Part shown: one piece after another, positions 54,539 through 64,000 of the stretch
How the letters are laid out: each line of letters begins with the position of its first letter
How positions within the stretch are numbered: the first letter of the stretch is position 1
Assembly (NCBI GenBank): GCA_008501765.1
Contig: QQUE01000004.1
Location: forward strand, 1 to 64,000
Direction: 5' to 3'
DNA: 64,000 nucleotides
From: Calditrichota bacterium
GTDB taxonomy: Bacteria > Zhuqueibacterota > Zhuqueibacteria > Zhuqueibacterales > Geothermadaptataceae
The notes under the pieces: model-generated
Seen by the model: only the letters and a program-made list of their open reading frames with translations
The model's database searches: none
What the model was told of the DNA's origin: nothing
Program-made: the position numbers and the translations under genes

Positions 54539-56014
54539 TCAAATGCCCAAATAGGAGCGAAACATCGGGTGCAAATCAAATCGATCAACGATGGCCAAAT
54601 TTAATGACGGTTCCTGATAACAGCCGACAAAACACGTCGTGGCTTCACCATTAATATACACATGCATACACGCCCGAAAAAATCCCGTTCGCCACAGCGT
54701 TTCGATGAAATCATCCGGGGTATTTTGGTCGTTCAGCCAGCTCAATGCCTCCGGACATTTTTTTTCGCCTGCGACGATTTCAAGCCAGTGATTTTCCAGC
54801 GCATTGCGTTCCCAACACAAATTTCCCAGTCTGAAAGTTTCAATCACTTGCTTGAGTCCCGGATACTGATATTTGAACTCAGAAGCAATATCATCTGTGC
54901 GGTATCTGGAATAAAACTTTTCCACTTCTTTAATGGTTTTCCCGGTGATTTTTGTGCGCAGATTGTGTGCTCGCAAACATTCGTTGACAAAAAAGATTAT
55001 CTCGCGGGGTCGAAAAAGAGAGCGTTCGACAATATAATTAAAAGTACTTTTCTGCCCATCTTCCATCTTTTCCTCAAAAATGGAACACCACAGGGTCTGC
55101 GATTTCATATTCTCGGTTTTGAAATTCAAACTTGTGGCTAATGCATGGCGCAGGCGCTGCACGATAAGCTGAAATAAATCATCCGGCGTCCAGCGAATGA
55201 ACTCGATTAAATCCCGTACTTTCTGCGAATCATCGTAGAGCTCGGGGATATTTTCATAAATCTCTTCACGAATAGTTACCATCACATCAATGTTAGGAAA
55301 TTGTTGGTTGATTTGAATGACGGCCTTAAAAAGTCCGGCAATAAATTGCCGTGCGTCATCCGAGGCATCCCAGCCGTTGTCGAGTTCATCAAAGAGAACA
55401 ATGATTTTTCTATTTTTTGATAATTCGAGAATAGCCGGAATGACGGCCTGCAAATCTGCTAATTTATAGAGATTGTCAAGCTCCCGCGTCGGATCGTCAA
55501 AATGTACTCCACTGAGCGACAGCTTGGAAATATTTGAAAATCTTTTTAACGAGCTGAAGAGTATTTCCATCGGCATGGAAAGTTGCAAATCAGCATTCTT
55601 TCGCAGAAAGGTGGAAATTTTAGTCAAGTACCGCTGATTGCTCCGGTGTTTCGTAATGTTGGCGGCGAGTAATTTCATCGCCGTGACCAGGATGACAAAT
55701 TTCCAGCCTGAGTTATAAGCGCCCAGGCGTGCCCATTCGGCGCTGGAATCGAACTGCCGTGAATTTCGTAATAAATCGTAGAGATAGTCGCTGGGTACAA
55801 TTTCTTCGACCAGCGTGCCGTTTTTTCTCTCTTGCTGCGCCAACATTTTAAATATGGCCGATTTACCGCTGCCGCGATTGCCGATGAGTATTTTTGTGTG
55901 CCGCAGGGCCACACGACGATAAATACTCGTTTCAAAAAAATAGGTACTTAATAGATTGTCATGTTCCGCTGCCAGCCCACCGATGTTGAGGTCACGAATC
56001 TGCTCCGGTTTCAT
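54539..56014 (-). CDS. P-loop ATPase, Sll1717/KAP-like
   Basis: 491 aa, soluble. Walker A GNRGSGKS at 45-52, Walker B KIIVLFDELDNGWDA, a following MVTIREEIY segment and the RPREIIFF motif. The start is IRDLNIGGLAAEHDNLL, as in this family (DUF with KAP-type ATPase). The same C-terminal features are found in the truncated gene at 128-928. Role unknown; members are common in accessory and defence-associated DNA. Codon use here is not as AT-rich as the 128-928 copy. Confidence 0.75.
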   Translation of the reverse strand: MKPEQIRDLNIGGLAAEHDNLLSTYFFETSIYRRVALRHTKILIGNRGSGKSAIFKMLAQQERKNGTLVEEIVPSDYLYDLLRNSRQFDSSAEWARLGAYNSGWKFVILVTAMKLLAANITKHRSNQRYLTKISTFLRKNADLQLSMPMEILFSSLKRFSNISKLSLSGVHFDDPTRELDNLYKLADLQAVIPAILELSKNRKIIVLFDELDNGWDASDDARQFIAGLFKAVIQINQQFPNIDVMVTIREEIYENIPELYDDSQKVRDLIEFIRWTPDDLFQLIVQRLRHALATSLNFKTENMKSQTLWCSIFEEKMEDGQKSTFNYIVERSLFRPREIIFFVNECLRAHNLRTKITGKTIKEVEKFYSRYRTDDIASEFKYQYPGLKQVIETFRLGNLCWERNALENHWLEIVAGEKKCPEALSWLNDQNTPDDFIETLWRTGFFRACMHVYINGEATTCFVGCYQEPSLNLAIVDRFDLHPMFRSYLGI

Positions 56015-56219
56015 GTTTACTCCTCAGAAATATAAATGGCTCCCATTTCAGGTTACAACTAACATATTAGGAATGGATATGGCAAGTGATTTCGTCCCAG
56101 TTTAGCATTCCCCCATATCGTTGAAAATCAAATAATCTGAAAACCGTAGAATATCAAAAGTTACAATAAAACACGAACTGTTTTGTAAAAATTTATTATT
56201 TTTATAACTTCTAAAATAA

Positions 56220-56420
56220 TTAACGTGATTTCGATGAAAGAACAAAATGAATTTGAAACAAGTCATCCCGGCTCGAGTGCCAACGAGATGCCAGGATCTC
56301 CCTGGTAAAACACTTCAACTTTTGTTCGAGTTAATCGTTCGAGATCCCGGTATTTTGCGCTGCAAAAACCGGGATGACTAGACAGATTAGTACAAGTTCC
56401 TTATGTCGAACTCACGTTAA
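56220..56420. mobile_element. MITE-like element, variant C (201 bp)
   Basis: Ends are TTAACGTGATTTCGAT and TATGTCGAACTCACGTTAA, the same inverted termini as copies A and B. The interior differs: it has GTCATCCCGG (56262-56271) with CCGGGATGAC (56369-56378) as an inner inverted pair. It sits in the 56015-56566 gap between divergent genes; the rest of the gap shows nothing else. Confidence 0.75.
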
Positions 56421-56566
56421 TTAGCCAATTACAAAGTCTATATTCAGGCTCAAAACAGAGGATTTCATTTTCGAATTCTGCATGAAATCCCGGGGCAAAG
56501 TAGCACGTTTTTTTTTGATCCCAAATTCTTCATCAAGTGCAATCAATCGCAGAAAGATTTTCACAA

Positions 56567-58801
56567 ATGCCCAATCAGCAAAAAATTACCTACATCGCCG
56601 CGTTCCTGTTTCTGGTTTGTACAGTCGCTTCTGCCCAACAAAACCAGGTCCTGCCAATCACCAAAATACAGGAAAAAATTACAATCGATGCTCGATTTAA
56701 TGAAACGGTGTGGCAATCGATCAGCCCGCTAAAAATGGTAAGCAGTTTTCCTGTGGAAAATGCTCTACCCAGTGAAAAGACCGAAATTCGTATTGCCTAT
56801 GATGATAAATACATTTATGTAAGCGGCCAGTTTTTCATGAGTAACAGCCAGGACATCCGTGGAAATTCATTCAGCCGGGATGGTGGCTCCCAAAGCGATG
56901 ACTACTTTGGGTTCATTCTCGATTCCTATAACGACAACGAAAATGCACTCGGGTTTATAACAACGCCCGCCGGAATCCGAATTGACCAGTCTATTTATAA
57001 CGACGCGCAGGGTTTTGGCCCCAATGAACCAATAAATATGAGCTGGAATACTTTTTGGGATGTTGAAACACGTGTGACCGATGCCGGATGGTTTGCCGAA
57101 ATGCGCATTCCTTTTTCCAGCCTGCAATTTCAGGAAAGCAACGGCACAGTCGTTATGGGTTTGCACACCTGGCGCTGGATCGGTAAAAAATCGGAGTCGG
57201 TAAATTTTCCTGCGTTCCCGCAAAAATTCGATATGGGATTTATCAAGCCTTCCATTGCCCAAAAAATTAGCTTTTCCGGTATCAAAAATCAAAAACCTGT
57301 CTACATAACGCCTTATGTTTTAACCGGTTATAATCATGAGTTTGACCTGAACAATGACGAAACAAAATATGTGCAGGACAAAAAATTCACCAAAGAAATC
57401 GGGCTTGATTTGAAATATAGCCTGACCAGCAATCTGACGTTGGATTTGACTGTAAACACAGATTTTGCCCAGATCGAGGCAGATGATGAGGAAGTTAACC
57501 TGACACGATTTTCGCTTTTTTTTCCCGAGAAAAGGCTGTTTTTTCAGGAGCGCTCCAGCATTTTTGATTTCGACACCGGCGGACGGACCAGGCTTTTTTA
57601 CAGCCGCAGAATCGGCATTGATGAAGATGGCAATATTATCCCAATTTACGGTGGCGCCCGGCTCGTAGGCCGAGTTGGCAATTGGGATCTTGGTTTCATG
57701 GATATGCAAACGAAAGAAAGTGAACTCCTGCCGTCGGAAAATTTTTCAGTATTGCGTTTGCGTCGGCAAATTTTTAATGCCTATTCCAATCTCGGCAGCA
57801 TGGTAACGGCACGCCTCGGTCGCCATGGAGACAAAAATATAGCCTACGGAATCGATACGGATGTGCGGCTGCATGGCGATGACTATCTCTCATTTACGGC
57901 TGCGCGGACTTACATTGAAAATAAAGATGAGCCTGTCAGCAATGCCTTAAAAAACAGCGGCCGCTTGAATTTGAGCATCAATCGACGGGCACGGGAAGGC
58001 TTTGGCTACGGAATCAGCTCATCCTGGGCTGGCAAAGATTACGATCCGGGAGTCGGATTTGTCTTCCGTTCTGATTTCACCCGTTTTGGCGGCAGAGCCG
58101 GATATACCTGGCGGCCCAATGAACAATCTTTCCTGCAAAACCTGACGTTACGGATGCGGCAGCAGACCTATTTCCGCAATAGCGACAAGGAAGTTGAGAC
58201 AGTTTCTGCCGGCCCGCAAATGATTATAAATTTTAGGAACACCGCATTTACGTTCTCCTCTCTGGAAACGAATTACGAATCACTGATTGAAGAATTTGAA
58301 CTCACAGATGACATAATTATCGAACCGGGCAAATATCGTTTTACGAGCTTCCGCACATTCATCTCCTCACCGGGATCCAGATTGTTTCATTCACGCGCCT
58401 TTTTTGTCTTTGGCAACTATTTTGATGGATTCCGCAGCACATTTTCACTGTCCCCTGAATGGATCATCTCCAAATATTTCACGGCCGGCGGCCAGATTGA
58501 GTACAATAAAATCAGCTTTGACGGGAAACGCGAAGATTTCCGCGGGGATGTCTATCAGCTCCGTTTGAAAGCCGCAGTCAATGTCAAATTATCCAGCAGC
58601 GCGTTGATACAATACAACACCGCCGAAGAACGCATCACAACAAATTTCCGCATGCGGTTTAATCTCAGCGAAGGGAATGATTTTTATCTGGTTTACAACG
58701 AGGGAACCAACCTGGATTTGCAACGCGAACTACCCTTTTTGCAGCGCAGTGCGAACCGGACTTTTCTCATAAAAGTCAACTATACCGGCAGGACAAAATA
58801 A
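56567..58801 (+). CDS. DUF5916 outer-membrane protein with CBM9-like domain
   Basis: 744 aa from ATG 56567 (signal peptide follows: ITYIAAFLFLVCTVASAQ). A GTG 30 bp upstream is possible. N-terminal (about 30-220) is carbohydrate-binding family-9-like: KITIDARFNETVWQSI, FGFILDSYNDNENALGF, WFAEMRIPFSSLQF. The remainder is a long barrel-like domain of the DUF5916 type with FSLFFPEKRLFFQERSSIF. These proteins are exported and their function is not established. Single gene. Confidence 0.82.
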   Translation: MPNQQKITYIAAFLFLVCTVASAQQNQVLPITKIQEKITIDARFNETVWQSISPLKMVSSFPVENALPSEKTEIRIAYDDKYIYVSGQFFMSNSQDIRGNSFSRDGGSQSDDYFGFILDSYNDNENALGFITTPAGIRIDQSIYNDAQGFGPNEPINMSWNTFWDVETRVTDAGWFAEMRIPFSSLQFQESNGTVVMGLHTWRWIGKKSESVNFPAFPQKFDMGFIKPSIAQKISFSGIKNQKPVYITPYVLTGYNHEFDLNNDETKYVQDKKFTKEIGLDLKYSLTSNLTLDLTVNTDFAQIEADDEEVNLTRFSLFFPEKRLFFQERSSIFDFDTGGRTRLFYSRRIGIDEDGNIIPIYGGARLVGRVGNWDLGFMDMQTKESELLPSENFSVLRLRRQIFNAYSNLGSMVTARLGRHGDKNIAYGIDTDVRLHGDDYLSFTAARTYIENKDEPVSNALKNSGRLNLSINRRAREGFGYGISSSWAGKDYDPGVGFVFRSDFTRFGGRAGYTWRPNEQSFLQNLTLRMRQQTYFRNSDKEVETVSAGPQMIINFRNTAFTFSSLETNYESLIEEFELTDDIIIEPGKYRFTSFRTFISSPGSRLFHSRAFFVFGNYFDGFRSTFSLSPEWIISKYFTAGGQIEYNKISFDGKREDFRGDVYQLRLKAAVNVKLSSSALIQYNTAEERITTNFRMRFNLSEGNDFYLVYNEGTNLDLQRELPFLQRSANRTFLIKVNYTGRTK

Positions 58802-58929
58802 CTTTCGTGTGGGATGGGAGTTTTCCTGGTGTGTATTAACGGAATGATTATTTTTGTGCCAGAACAACCGCTCTCTCCCCATTTCACAAATTTAGATTTA
58901 TAAGCTGATCTATTCATAAACTGGAAAAA

Positions 58930-59019
58930 ATGTGCCTGGCACTTCTACAAGTTACGAAAACACATAAAAGCAACTCTGCTTAGTTAAATTTATAAAAATC
59001 AACTAAGTGCCAGGCACAT
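58930..59019. repeat. 90-bp REPIN-like element, copy 2
   Basis: ATGTGCCTGGCACTT (58930-58944) and its exact complement AAGTGCCAGGCACAT (59005-59019), 60 nt apart. A nested pair CTTAGTT/AACTAAG (58979-58985, 59001-59007) sits next to the right arm. Same 15-60-15 geometry as 36200-36289; the core GTGCC-T-GGCAC matches the hairpins flanking the RAYT gene. Confidence 0.85.
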
Positions 59020-59478
59020 CCACTGCGCTTTATGAATAATTCAGGATAAGGATGAGTATTTGATCAATTCTTCGATACCATAGAAAATAAATGTTCTGTA
59101 CTTTATCTCATTTCCCCGATTTTAGAAAGACTCACCCAAATTATACTTGCCGGATTTTTGTATTTTTTAACCTGAATAATTCGCACACAAGGGCACTAAG
59201 TCCACAAAAAATATTTAAATACTTATAAAACATAACTTTGTGTACCCCGTGGCTTTGTGAGAGCTAATTTTAATAGATAACTTAGTTTTTCTTCTCGTCT
59301 TATCTCAAACATCTAATTATCAACAGGTTAAGAATATTTTAAAAAATATTTGTGAATAAAGCAGGTTAATATTTACTCTTCTCCAAATTTTTAAACATTT
59401 GTCAAGTACAGACGAAAACAATATTACGTCTATAGCCATAGGATCAACTGACTTACTTTATTCATAAAGGTATAAATT

Positions 59479-59568
59479 ATGTGCCTGGTGCCTGGTGCTT
59501 GGTTGATTCTTTTAAAGTTAGCAAATAAAGAACTTTTGATATTTTTAACAGGCTTGAATAAGTGCCAG
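59479..59568. repeat. Decayed REPIN-like copy
   Basis: Left side ATGTGCCTGGTGCCTGGTGC plus TT (59479-59500, internal GTGCCTG duplication), right side AAGTGCCAG at 59560-59568. The 59-nt gap is nearly the same as in the intact copies. The complement of the right arm is recognisable but broken. Confidence 0.5.
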
Positions 59569-59653
59569 TTATATTCTTACCAGTCTATTAATTGTTCAGA
59601 CTAATTGATTCAACTTATTCAAAAAACTTTCTCTGCAATCGTAGGTAAATTCG

Positions 59654-62083
59654 ATGACACAAAAAATTGCATACAGTAAGAAAAACGCCGTTCTGAAGCG
59701 AATAAACAACTTAACAATACTTCAAAAAATTTTCAGTGTGGTATTTATTCCATTTACCTTAATGATGTTAGCCCATCTTTTTTCTCAATTTGAAAAATCT
59801 GCATTGCATGACCTTAATACGGCAAGCCAAATGGATATCCATGTTTTCGAGGCGAAAACAGCCGTGCAAAATTTCTTTAGCACAAAGCAGCTGCATTACA
59901 TTGAGGAAGTTAATGTGACTGTAAACAGTTTGGAAGAACATATTATTGAATTTTCCCGTGAGCAGGATATCAGGGAGATTAATAGCTTAACTGCAACTTT
60001 CAGCTCGATTTTTCTGGAGATTGCAGAGATCACAAAAAAACAAGGCATCGACCACGACAGTGGAATTGAAGGTGAGCTGCGAGCGGCAATTCAGGAATCT
60101 GAGCGACTGATTAAAAATTTAGACCAGGATAAATGGCTCGTTTCCTTGCTGACATTGCGGCGGAGCGAAAAAGACTATTTCCTGCGCAATGACCAAAAAT
60201 ACGTAACGCAATGGAATACAAATTTTACAGCATTAAGAAAGATGATTGTCGATTCTGACAGCGCTGCTAACGAAACAAGGGCTATTAGTGCAGCGCTGGA
60301 CAGATATCAGGAAAATTTTTCACAATGGGTGGCATTAAATAAAAAAGCGGAGAAATTGACCTCCGAATTCTCGGGTATAGCCGATAAAATTCAGTCGGCG
60401 ATTAGCATACTTACAATAAAAACACAAGCGTCTGCGCACACCCAAATGTTCATCGCCCGGGCTGTATTTGCCGCTGCGTTATTGATTTCAATTTTCATAG
60501 TCTATCTGGCAAAGAATACCATTATTGAGCCATTACTTGAACTAAAAAAGGCGGCTGTTGAAGTTGCTGTCGGTAATTACGATGTAGCTATCAGGAATGA
60601 TTCAAAAGATGAGATTGGGCAGTTAGCAACGGCATTCGTAAAAATGGTTGAAAATGTAGCCCGCCTACTCGAATATGTAAATAAATTACCAAATCCCACT
60701 TTCGTTATCGATAAAAATTTCACTCTTGATTTTATGAGCGACAGTGGAATGGCATTATTGAACAGGCCCAGAGAAGAAATAATCGGTAAAAAATGCTACG
60801 ATTTATTTAAAACCGACGATTGCCATACAGAAAATTGTACTTGTTCATTAGCGATGAAATTGGATGAAGCACAAACGCGCGAAAACATAGCACGGCCACA
60901 TGGTGCTGACGTACCAATCATTTACACAGGGGCACCCTTAAAAAACAAAAATGGTGAAATAACAGGCGCGATCGAAAATATCACTATTTTTACAGAGATC
61001 AAAGAAAGAGAAGATTACCTGAACCGCAGCGTAAAAATGCTGCTCAACGAAATGGAGAAATTAGCGCAAGGTGATTTAAATATTAATCTGCAGGTCGAAA
61101 AAAAGAATGACAGTGTCACACAATTGATACAAGGATTCAATAAAGCAACAAACAATATCAGGTCAATGCTGCTAAAAGTTGTCGATTCAACCAACTCACT
61201 TGCAAGCGCCAGCGAACAGCTAACTGCCACTTCACAGGAAATTGCCACCGGAACCCAGGAACAGAGTTCTCAGGCACAGGAAATAGCCAGTGCTATTGAA
61301 GAGATGGCAGCCACAGTCCATGAAACGTCAAAGAATATTCTCGCCGTTGAACAATTCGGAAATGAAGCTGGAGAATATGCGAAACAAGGTGTGGAAAAAG
61401 TCAATGAATCCAGGGTCGGCATCGAACGCATTACCGAGAGTTCGCAGATGACCGGGTCTATAATAACCTCCCTTTCAGATAAAACGAATCAGATTGGCGA
61501 AGTCACGCAAGTCATCGATGAAATTGCCGATCAGACCAATTTACTCGCCTTAAACGCAGCCATCGAAGCAGCCCGGGCGGGTGAACAAGGCCGTGGATTT
61601 GCTGTCGTTGCCGATGAAGTGCGTAAATTAGCCGAGCGCACAACTGTCGCGACCCGTGAAATCGCCGAAATGATAAAAGGCGTGCAACACGATGCCAGGG
61701 AAGCCAATGAATCGATGCAGCAGGCAAACAGGTCTGTTGAAGAAGGAAGCAAATTAAATGAAGAGCTGGTTGCTACTTTAAATCAGATATTTACTGCAAC
61801 CGAAAAAGTGGCCCACGAAATAAGTCAGATGGCTCATGCAAGTAAGGAACAGTCCGGCGTTGCAACTGAAATAAGTAACAGTGTTGAGGCAATGCGGCAA
61901 GTTTCCAATCAATCCGCCGTCGGAGTCGATCAAGTGGCTTCTACTGCGCGCAGCCTCGGAGAATTGACACTGGGGCTCAACAAACTTGTCAACCAATTCT
62001 CGCTGGGAAATTCATCATCCTCCATGCAAGAAAAACAATACCAGGTTGAAGAAGATAATTTTTCTGAGCCCACGGTAATATAA
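59654..62083 (+). CDS. Methyl-accepting chemotaxis protein with PAS domain
   Basis: 809 aa. Helices at about 24-44 and 266-287 enclose a 220-residue extracytoplasmic helical sensor. HAMP at about 287-340. PAS (about 343-450) with cysteines 381, 390, 395 and 397 in the KKCYDLF...CHTENCTC segment, a recurrent Cys-containing PAS type. The MA signalling domain (about 520-780) has the conserved hairpin [38 protein letters not shown]. No C-terminal CheR-binding pentapeptide. No other chemotaxis genes are in the window. A terminator follows at 62088. Confidence 0.93.
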   Translation: MTQKIAYSKKNAVLKRINNLTILQKIFSVVFIPFTLMMLAHLFSQFEKSALHDLNTASQMDIHVFEAKTAVQNFFSTKQLHYIEEVNVTVNSLEEHIIEFSREQDIREINSLTATFSSIFLEIAEITKKQGIDHDSGIEGELRAAIQESERLIKNLDQDKWLVSLLTLRRSEKDYFLRNDQKYVTQWNTNFTALRKMIVDSDSAANETRAISAALDRYQENFSQWVALNKKAEKLTSEFSGIADKIQSAISILTIKTQASAHTQMFIARAVFAAALLISIFIVYLAKNTIIEPLLELKKAAVEVAVGNYDVAIRNDSKDEIGQLATAFVKMVENVARLLEYVNKLPNPTFVIDKNFTLDFMSDSGMALLNRPREEIIGKKCYDLFKTDDCHTENCTCSLAMKLDEAQTRENIARPHGADVPIIYTGAPLKNKNGEITGAIENITIFTEIKEREDYLNRSVKMLLNEMEKLAQGDLNINLQVEKKNDSVTQLIQGFNKATNNIRSMLLKVVDSTNSLASASEQLTATSQEIATGTQEQSSQAQEIASAIEEMAATVHETSKNILAVEQFGNEAGEYAKQGVEKVNESRVGIERITESSQMTGSIITSLSDKTNQIGEVTQVIDEIADQTNLLALNAAIEAARAGEQGRGFAVVADEVRKLAERTTVATREIAEMIKGVQHDAREANESMQQANRSVEEGSKLNEELVATLNQIFTATEKVAHEISQMAHASKEQSGVATEISNSVEAMRQVSNQSAVGVDQVASTARSLGELTLGLNKLVNQFSLGNSSSSMQEKQYQVEEDNFSEPTVI

Positions 62084-62087
62084 ACTT

Positions 62088-62146
62088 AAATATTCAGCGG
62101 TATTCATCGTGCAAATGACGCGCATGTCGCTGAATATTTCTTCATT
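62088..62146 (+). terminator. Terminator of the chemoreceptor gene
   Basis: AAATATTCAGCG (62088-62099) pairs perfectly with CGCTGAATATTT (62128-62139), a 12-bp stem with a T-rich tail TTTCTTCATTT. It begins right after the stop codon. Confidence 0.65.
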
Positions 62147-62310
62147 TAATTTTCACTATTTTATCTGCGGAACTCACCGTATTTTTCTATTCATCCCTCG
62201 GAATAATTTCTAAATTTCCCCTGTTCTACCAATCAATTAAATTTAATTTTACAACAATTCCAGCCATGAAATTCTGGCTCGGAACACTATTTTAATATGG
62301 AGTCAAAACT

Positions 62311-63372
62311 ATGAAAGTGATCCTAATTTCCTTTTTTATGCTATTAATTGTACTATCCTATCAAATGATTCAGCCACGTTCTTCCAGCGGCGCACCGCCG
62401 TTTGAAAAAGCCACATTTGCCGGCGGGTGTTTCTGGTGCATTGAGGCGCCCTTCGAAAAAATCGACGGTGTTCACGAGGTCATTTCCGGCTATGCCGGTG
62501 GAGAAAAAGCCAATCCGACTTACAAGCAGGTAAGCTCGGGTAAAACGGATTATATCGAAAGTGTGCAAATTTTGTTTGATCCGCAAAAGGTAAGTTACAA
62601 ACAATTACTGGAACATTTTTGGATGCAATTTGATCCCACGGACGCTGGCGGTTCATTTTACGACCGGGGTCACCAATATACTTCGGCCATTTTTTACCAC
62701 AACGCAGAACAAAAAGGAATTGCCGAAACATCGAAAAAAGAATTGCAGGACTCGGGGCGTTTTTCAAAACCAATCGTTACAACGATCCGGGAAGCAGGCG
62801 TTTTTTACCCCGCGGAAGACTACCACCAGGACTACTATAAAAAGAATTCGGCGCATTATCAGCGCTATCGCCGGGGATCCGGCCGTGATGTTTTTATTAA
62901 CGAACATTGGGCAGATGCGATGAACAACAAATTCAGCTATCGAAAACCATCGGATGATGAATTGAGAGAAAAACTCACCGAGCTGCAATATCATGTCACT
63001 CAGGAATCTGGTACGGAACGAGCCTTTCAAAATGAATATTGGAATAACAAAAAAGATGGAATTTATTTAGACATCGTTTCGGGTGAGGTGCTGTTTAGCT
63101 CGAAAGACAAATTCAAATCCGGTTCCGGCTGGCCGAGTTTTGTTCGTCCTTTGGAATCAAAAAATATCGTTGAAAAAGTCGATAAAAGCCTGTGGTCGGA
63201 GCGGATCGAAATTCGCAGTAAAAATGCGGATTCGCACCTTGGCCATGTTTTCAACGACGGCCCCGCTCCCACCGGCCTGCGTTATTGTATCAATTCAGCA
63301 GCGCTGCGTTTTGTAGCGAAAGAAGATTTGCAAAAAGAAGGTTTTGCAGAGTATATGAAGTTGTTTGAGTAA
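62311..63372 (+). CDS. msrAB: Exported methionine sulfoxide reductase MsrAB fusion
   Basis: 353 aa. N-terminal membrane anchor/signal [17 protein letters not shown], so it acts outside the cytoplasm. MsrA domain (about 31-195): catalytic Cys40 in [33 protein letters not shown]. MsrB domain (about 215-350): [26 protein letters not shown] continues to SGSGWPSF, then [10 protein letters not shown] and the catalytic Cys in [11 protein letters not shown]. The usual recycling Cys (SGCGWPSF in many MsrB) is Ser here. Repairs oxidised methionine in envelope proteins. Confidence 0.93.
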   Translation: MKVILISFFMLLIVLSYQMIQPRSSSGAPPFEKATFAGGCFWCIEAPFEKIDGVHEVISGYAGGEKANPTYKQVSSGKTDYIESVQILFDPQKVSYKQLLEHFWMQFDPTDAGGSFYDRGHQYTSAIFYHNAEQKGIAETSKKELQDSGRFSKPIVTTIREAGVFYPAEDYHQDYYKKNSAHYQRYRRGSGRDVFINEHWADAMNNKFSYRKPSDDELREKLTELQYHVTQESGTERAFQNEYWNNKKDGIYLDIVSGEVLFSSKDKFKSGSGWPSFVRPLESKNIVEKVDKSLWSERIEIRSKNADSHLGHVFNDGPAPTGLRYCINSAALRFVAKEDLQKEGFAEYMKLFE

Positions 63373-63384
63373 AATTAATTTCCA

Positions 63385-63416
63385 CAGTCGCGCAGTTCTC
63401 GCTTCCTGTGCGACTG
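63385..63416. terminator. Bidirectional hairpin between convergent genes
   Basis: CAGTCGCGCAG (63385-63395) and CTGTGCGACTG (63406-63416) pair with one mismatch, 10-nt loop, between the msrAB stop and the stop of the next minus-strand gene. Confidence 0.6.
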
Positions 63417-63422
63417 AATTCT

Positions 63423-64000
63423 TTATTTATCCGGAATAACGATAACCGCCGTATCATCCAAAATCAACGGGGCTTGCGGATCGTCCGTGCCGCCAAATTC
63501 GAATGGCCCCCCTGCTTTGCTCATCCGCCGGTAGCCTCCCTCCGACCCCTTGCTGTCCCAGGAAGTAATGTAAATTTTCGCCCCGACCAAAGTCGCAGGA
63601 TTTCCCAGCGCTTCCGGCGGAAATTGCAGGATTATTTTCTTGTTTTGCATATCTACTTTTACGGATTGCGTCGGCGTTATCACAGAGCCGAATCGCTGAG
63701 CATCCGCCCCTTCCATTGCATACAACTTATTATGCCAGCCGGCGACGAGCGCTGCATAATTCCATTCAAAATCCGCCGGAGCCTTGGCATTCAGCCCGGG
63801 AAGTTGCGTTGCCCCGCGCTGTTCCGGCAAATCGATAAATACATGAAATAGCGCATGATCGAAACCAGTTGGTGGCAGCCATGGATTGCTGATTTCACCC
63901 ACCGTCAACTCAATTTGCAGGTTGGCACCAAAAGCAAGCACTTCCACTTGTTCGATATCCATCTGGCGTGTATAGCCAATGTGTGTTGGTTTAAGGTAAT
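63423..64000 (-). CDS. Glucodextranase C-terminal-like protein, 5' end outside the window
   Basis: The frame is open to the right edge of the window (the codons before ATG 63962 read ...YLKPTHIGYTRQ), so the gene is partial at its start; at least 191 residues are present. Features match the C-terminal module of glucodextranase (SLH-like/PF09985 type, DOMON-like beta-sandwich): SNPWLPPTGFDHALFHVFID, VDMQNKKIILQFPPEALG, KIYITSWDSKGSEGGYRRM. This module is usually at the end of large exported sugar-acting or amylase-type enzymes. The catalytic part would lie to the right of the window. Confidence 0.7.
   Translation of the reverse strand, partial: YLKPTHIGYTRQMDIEQVEVLAFGANLQIELTVGEISNPWLPPTGFDHALFHVFIDLPEQRGATQLPGLNAKAPADFEWNYAALVAGWHNKLYAMEGADAQRFGSVITPTQSVKVDMQNKKIILQFPPEALGNPATLVGAKIYITSWDSKGSEGGYRRMSKAGGPFEFGGTDDPQAPLILDDTAVIVIPDK

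Larger units (their letters stand above)
58802..59653. other. Intergenic region, 852 bp, repeat-rich
   Basis: The longest gap in the window. Contains the REPIN-like element 58930-59019 and a decayed copy 59479-59568. The rest is AT-rich with no ORF above 40 codons that looks real. It should hold the promoter of the chemoreceptor gene close to 59600. Confidence 0.55.

Noticed and set aside
1-64000. CRISPR array, tRNA or rRNA genes, prophage
   Set aside because: No regularly spaced repeats, no tRNA cloverleaf-like sequence and no structural phage genes were recognised; this was by reading, not by a dedicated search.

Overview
The window looks like a chromosomal segment of a Gram-negative, diderm bacterium from the FCB side of the tree, most plausibly a Calditrichota or KSB1-like lineage. 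This is inferred, not proven. The reasons are short ParE/ParC subunits of the Bacteroidetes-like type, many outer-membrane barrels and lipoproteins (PorV-like, DUF5916, BamA/TamA-like, phosphate-porin-like), TolB/amidohydrolase and LVIVD/phytase-like propeller proteins, a complete minCDE operon, and dispersed hairpin repeats. No rRNA, tRNA or CRISPR array was recognised.

Layout. 1-0.9 kb: the right end of an IS3-family element sits inside a P-loop ATPase gene, leaving its 3' part. 1.2-5.6 kb: parE and parC, overlapping. 5.6-6.3 kb: a REP-associated tyrosine transposase flanked by two near-identical 33-bp hairpins. 6.4-8.9 kb: a PilZ protein, then minC-minD-minE. 9-18.5 kb: cell-envelope genes (LVIVD lipoprotein, coiled-coil protein, porin + FMN-binding + membrane protein cluster, SpoIID-type protein, double jelly-roll protein). 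18.6-21.1 kb: a two-component system bracketed by identical direct-repeat operator candidates. 21.6-23.6 kb: a PmtA-like methyltransferase and an exported DUF2252 protein. 23.7-29.5 kb: a four-gene signalling operon (PAS histidine kinase, receiver-PP2C phosphatase, receiver, second PAS kinase). 29.8-34 kb: an Npt-type transporter with HEAT repeats, a cNMP-binding protein and a phytase-like lipoprotein. 34.6-38.3 kb: PorV-like barrel, lipoprotein, DUF2459 protein, DUF4143 ATPase. 38.8-42 kb: Na/Pi cotransporter, PhoU and a second Npt-type transporter. 42.3-46.6 kb: a tight operon of an Omp85-like barrel, a lipoprotein with protein-kinase-like motifs and a lipoprotein phosphoesterase. 46.9-49.3 kb: haem-binding protein, then an AT-rich ATPase/TOPRIM-like pair resembling anti-phage modules. 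49.4-58.8 kb: TolB-amidohydrolase, beta-helix lipoprotein, P-loop ATPase, DUF5916 protein. 59.6-64 kb: chemoreceptor, exported MsrAB, and a glucodextranase-C-like protein cut by the window end.

Repeats are a main theme. Three elements at 29.6, 42.2 and 56.2 kb share inverted ends next to TTAA. Two have the same 169-bp body and the third carries a different interior. A second family consists of GTGCC..GGCAC hairpins: two flank the transposase gene, two occur as 90-bp two-arm units with exactly 60-nt spacers, and one is a decayed copy. Both families look like non-autonomous mobile DNA; the second is probably mobilised by the REP-associated transposase at 5.7 kb.

The most interesting protein-coding candidates are the ATPase/TOPRIM-like pair (47.5-49.3 kb), and the barrel / kinase-motif lipoprotein / phosphoesterase operon, which could be an envelope phosphorylation system.
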